Shown here: positions 5,195 to 5,294 of the stretch, piece by piece
Position numbering within the stretch: the stretch's first letter is position 1
Layout: every line of letters begins with the position of its first letter
The notes under the pieces: generated by a model
What the model was told of the DNA's origin: nothing
Databases searched by the model: none
What the model saw: only the letters and a program-made list of their open reading frames with translations
Position numbers and translations under genes: made by a program
NCBI GenBank assembly: GCA_964393115.1
Contig: CAYMST010000317.1
Coordinates: 1 to 5,294 of the forward strand
Length of the DNA stretch: 5,294 nucleotides
From: CAYMST01 sp964393115
GTDB lineage: Bacteria > Bacteroidota > Bacteroidia > Cytophagales > Cyclobacteriaceae
Direction of reading: 5' to 3'

Positions 5195-5294
5195 GCAAGA
5201 ACAGTATAACGGTATGCAAATGGAAAGCTTAAATACTCTGTACTTTGGTGTCATGAGCTATCATACTTAAATTTTGAGGGACAATGGTTGCTTT

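Overview
This AT-rich window looks like a chromosomal segment from a Bacteroidota bacterium, plausibly a marine Cytophagales-type organism. This is inferred from the low GC, start codons that mostly lack Shine-Dalgarno sequences, and a lipoprotein combining WG-like repeats with a C-terminal YARHG domain. No rRNA, tRNA, CRISPR array or complete transposase gene is visible. All six genes I support lie on the minus strand.

Right part (5294 down to about 3350, in transcription order). A small membrane-anchored protein of unknown function (4760-5194) comes first. A 285-base spacer holding three hairpins follows. Next is a compact single C2-like-domain protein (4109-4474), and 18 bases further on an unrecognised 154-residue protein (3626-4090). 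This last gene appears to be broken. Its TAG stop is followed, in the same frame, by a few codons, then a 166-bp MITE-like element (3443-3608) with 19-bp terminal inverted repeats and a TTA/TTA target duplication, then about 30 more codons ending in TGA at 3349. Removing the element and one copy of the duplication restores a continuous frame, giving about 190 codons with only the TAG inside. I read this as a gene damaged by a small non-autonomous transposon plus a nonsense change.

Left part (3155 down to 1). Three genes are packed head to tail with overlapping or touching ends, so they are probably one operon: a WG-repeat/YARHG lipoprotein (1617-3155), a six-helix DUF2306-family membrane protein (1022-1669) and an ADP-ribosylglycohydrolase of the DraG/ARH family (97-1020). 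The first two gene products belong at the cell envelope. The third is a predicted cytosolic enzyme that removes ADP-ribose. No ADP-ribosyltransferase is in the window, so its substrate cannot be named.

The strongest unusual observation is the MITE-like insertion and the split gene around it. The rest is ordinary or hypothetical accessory content. I see no evidence for a complete new defence or secretion system.
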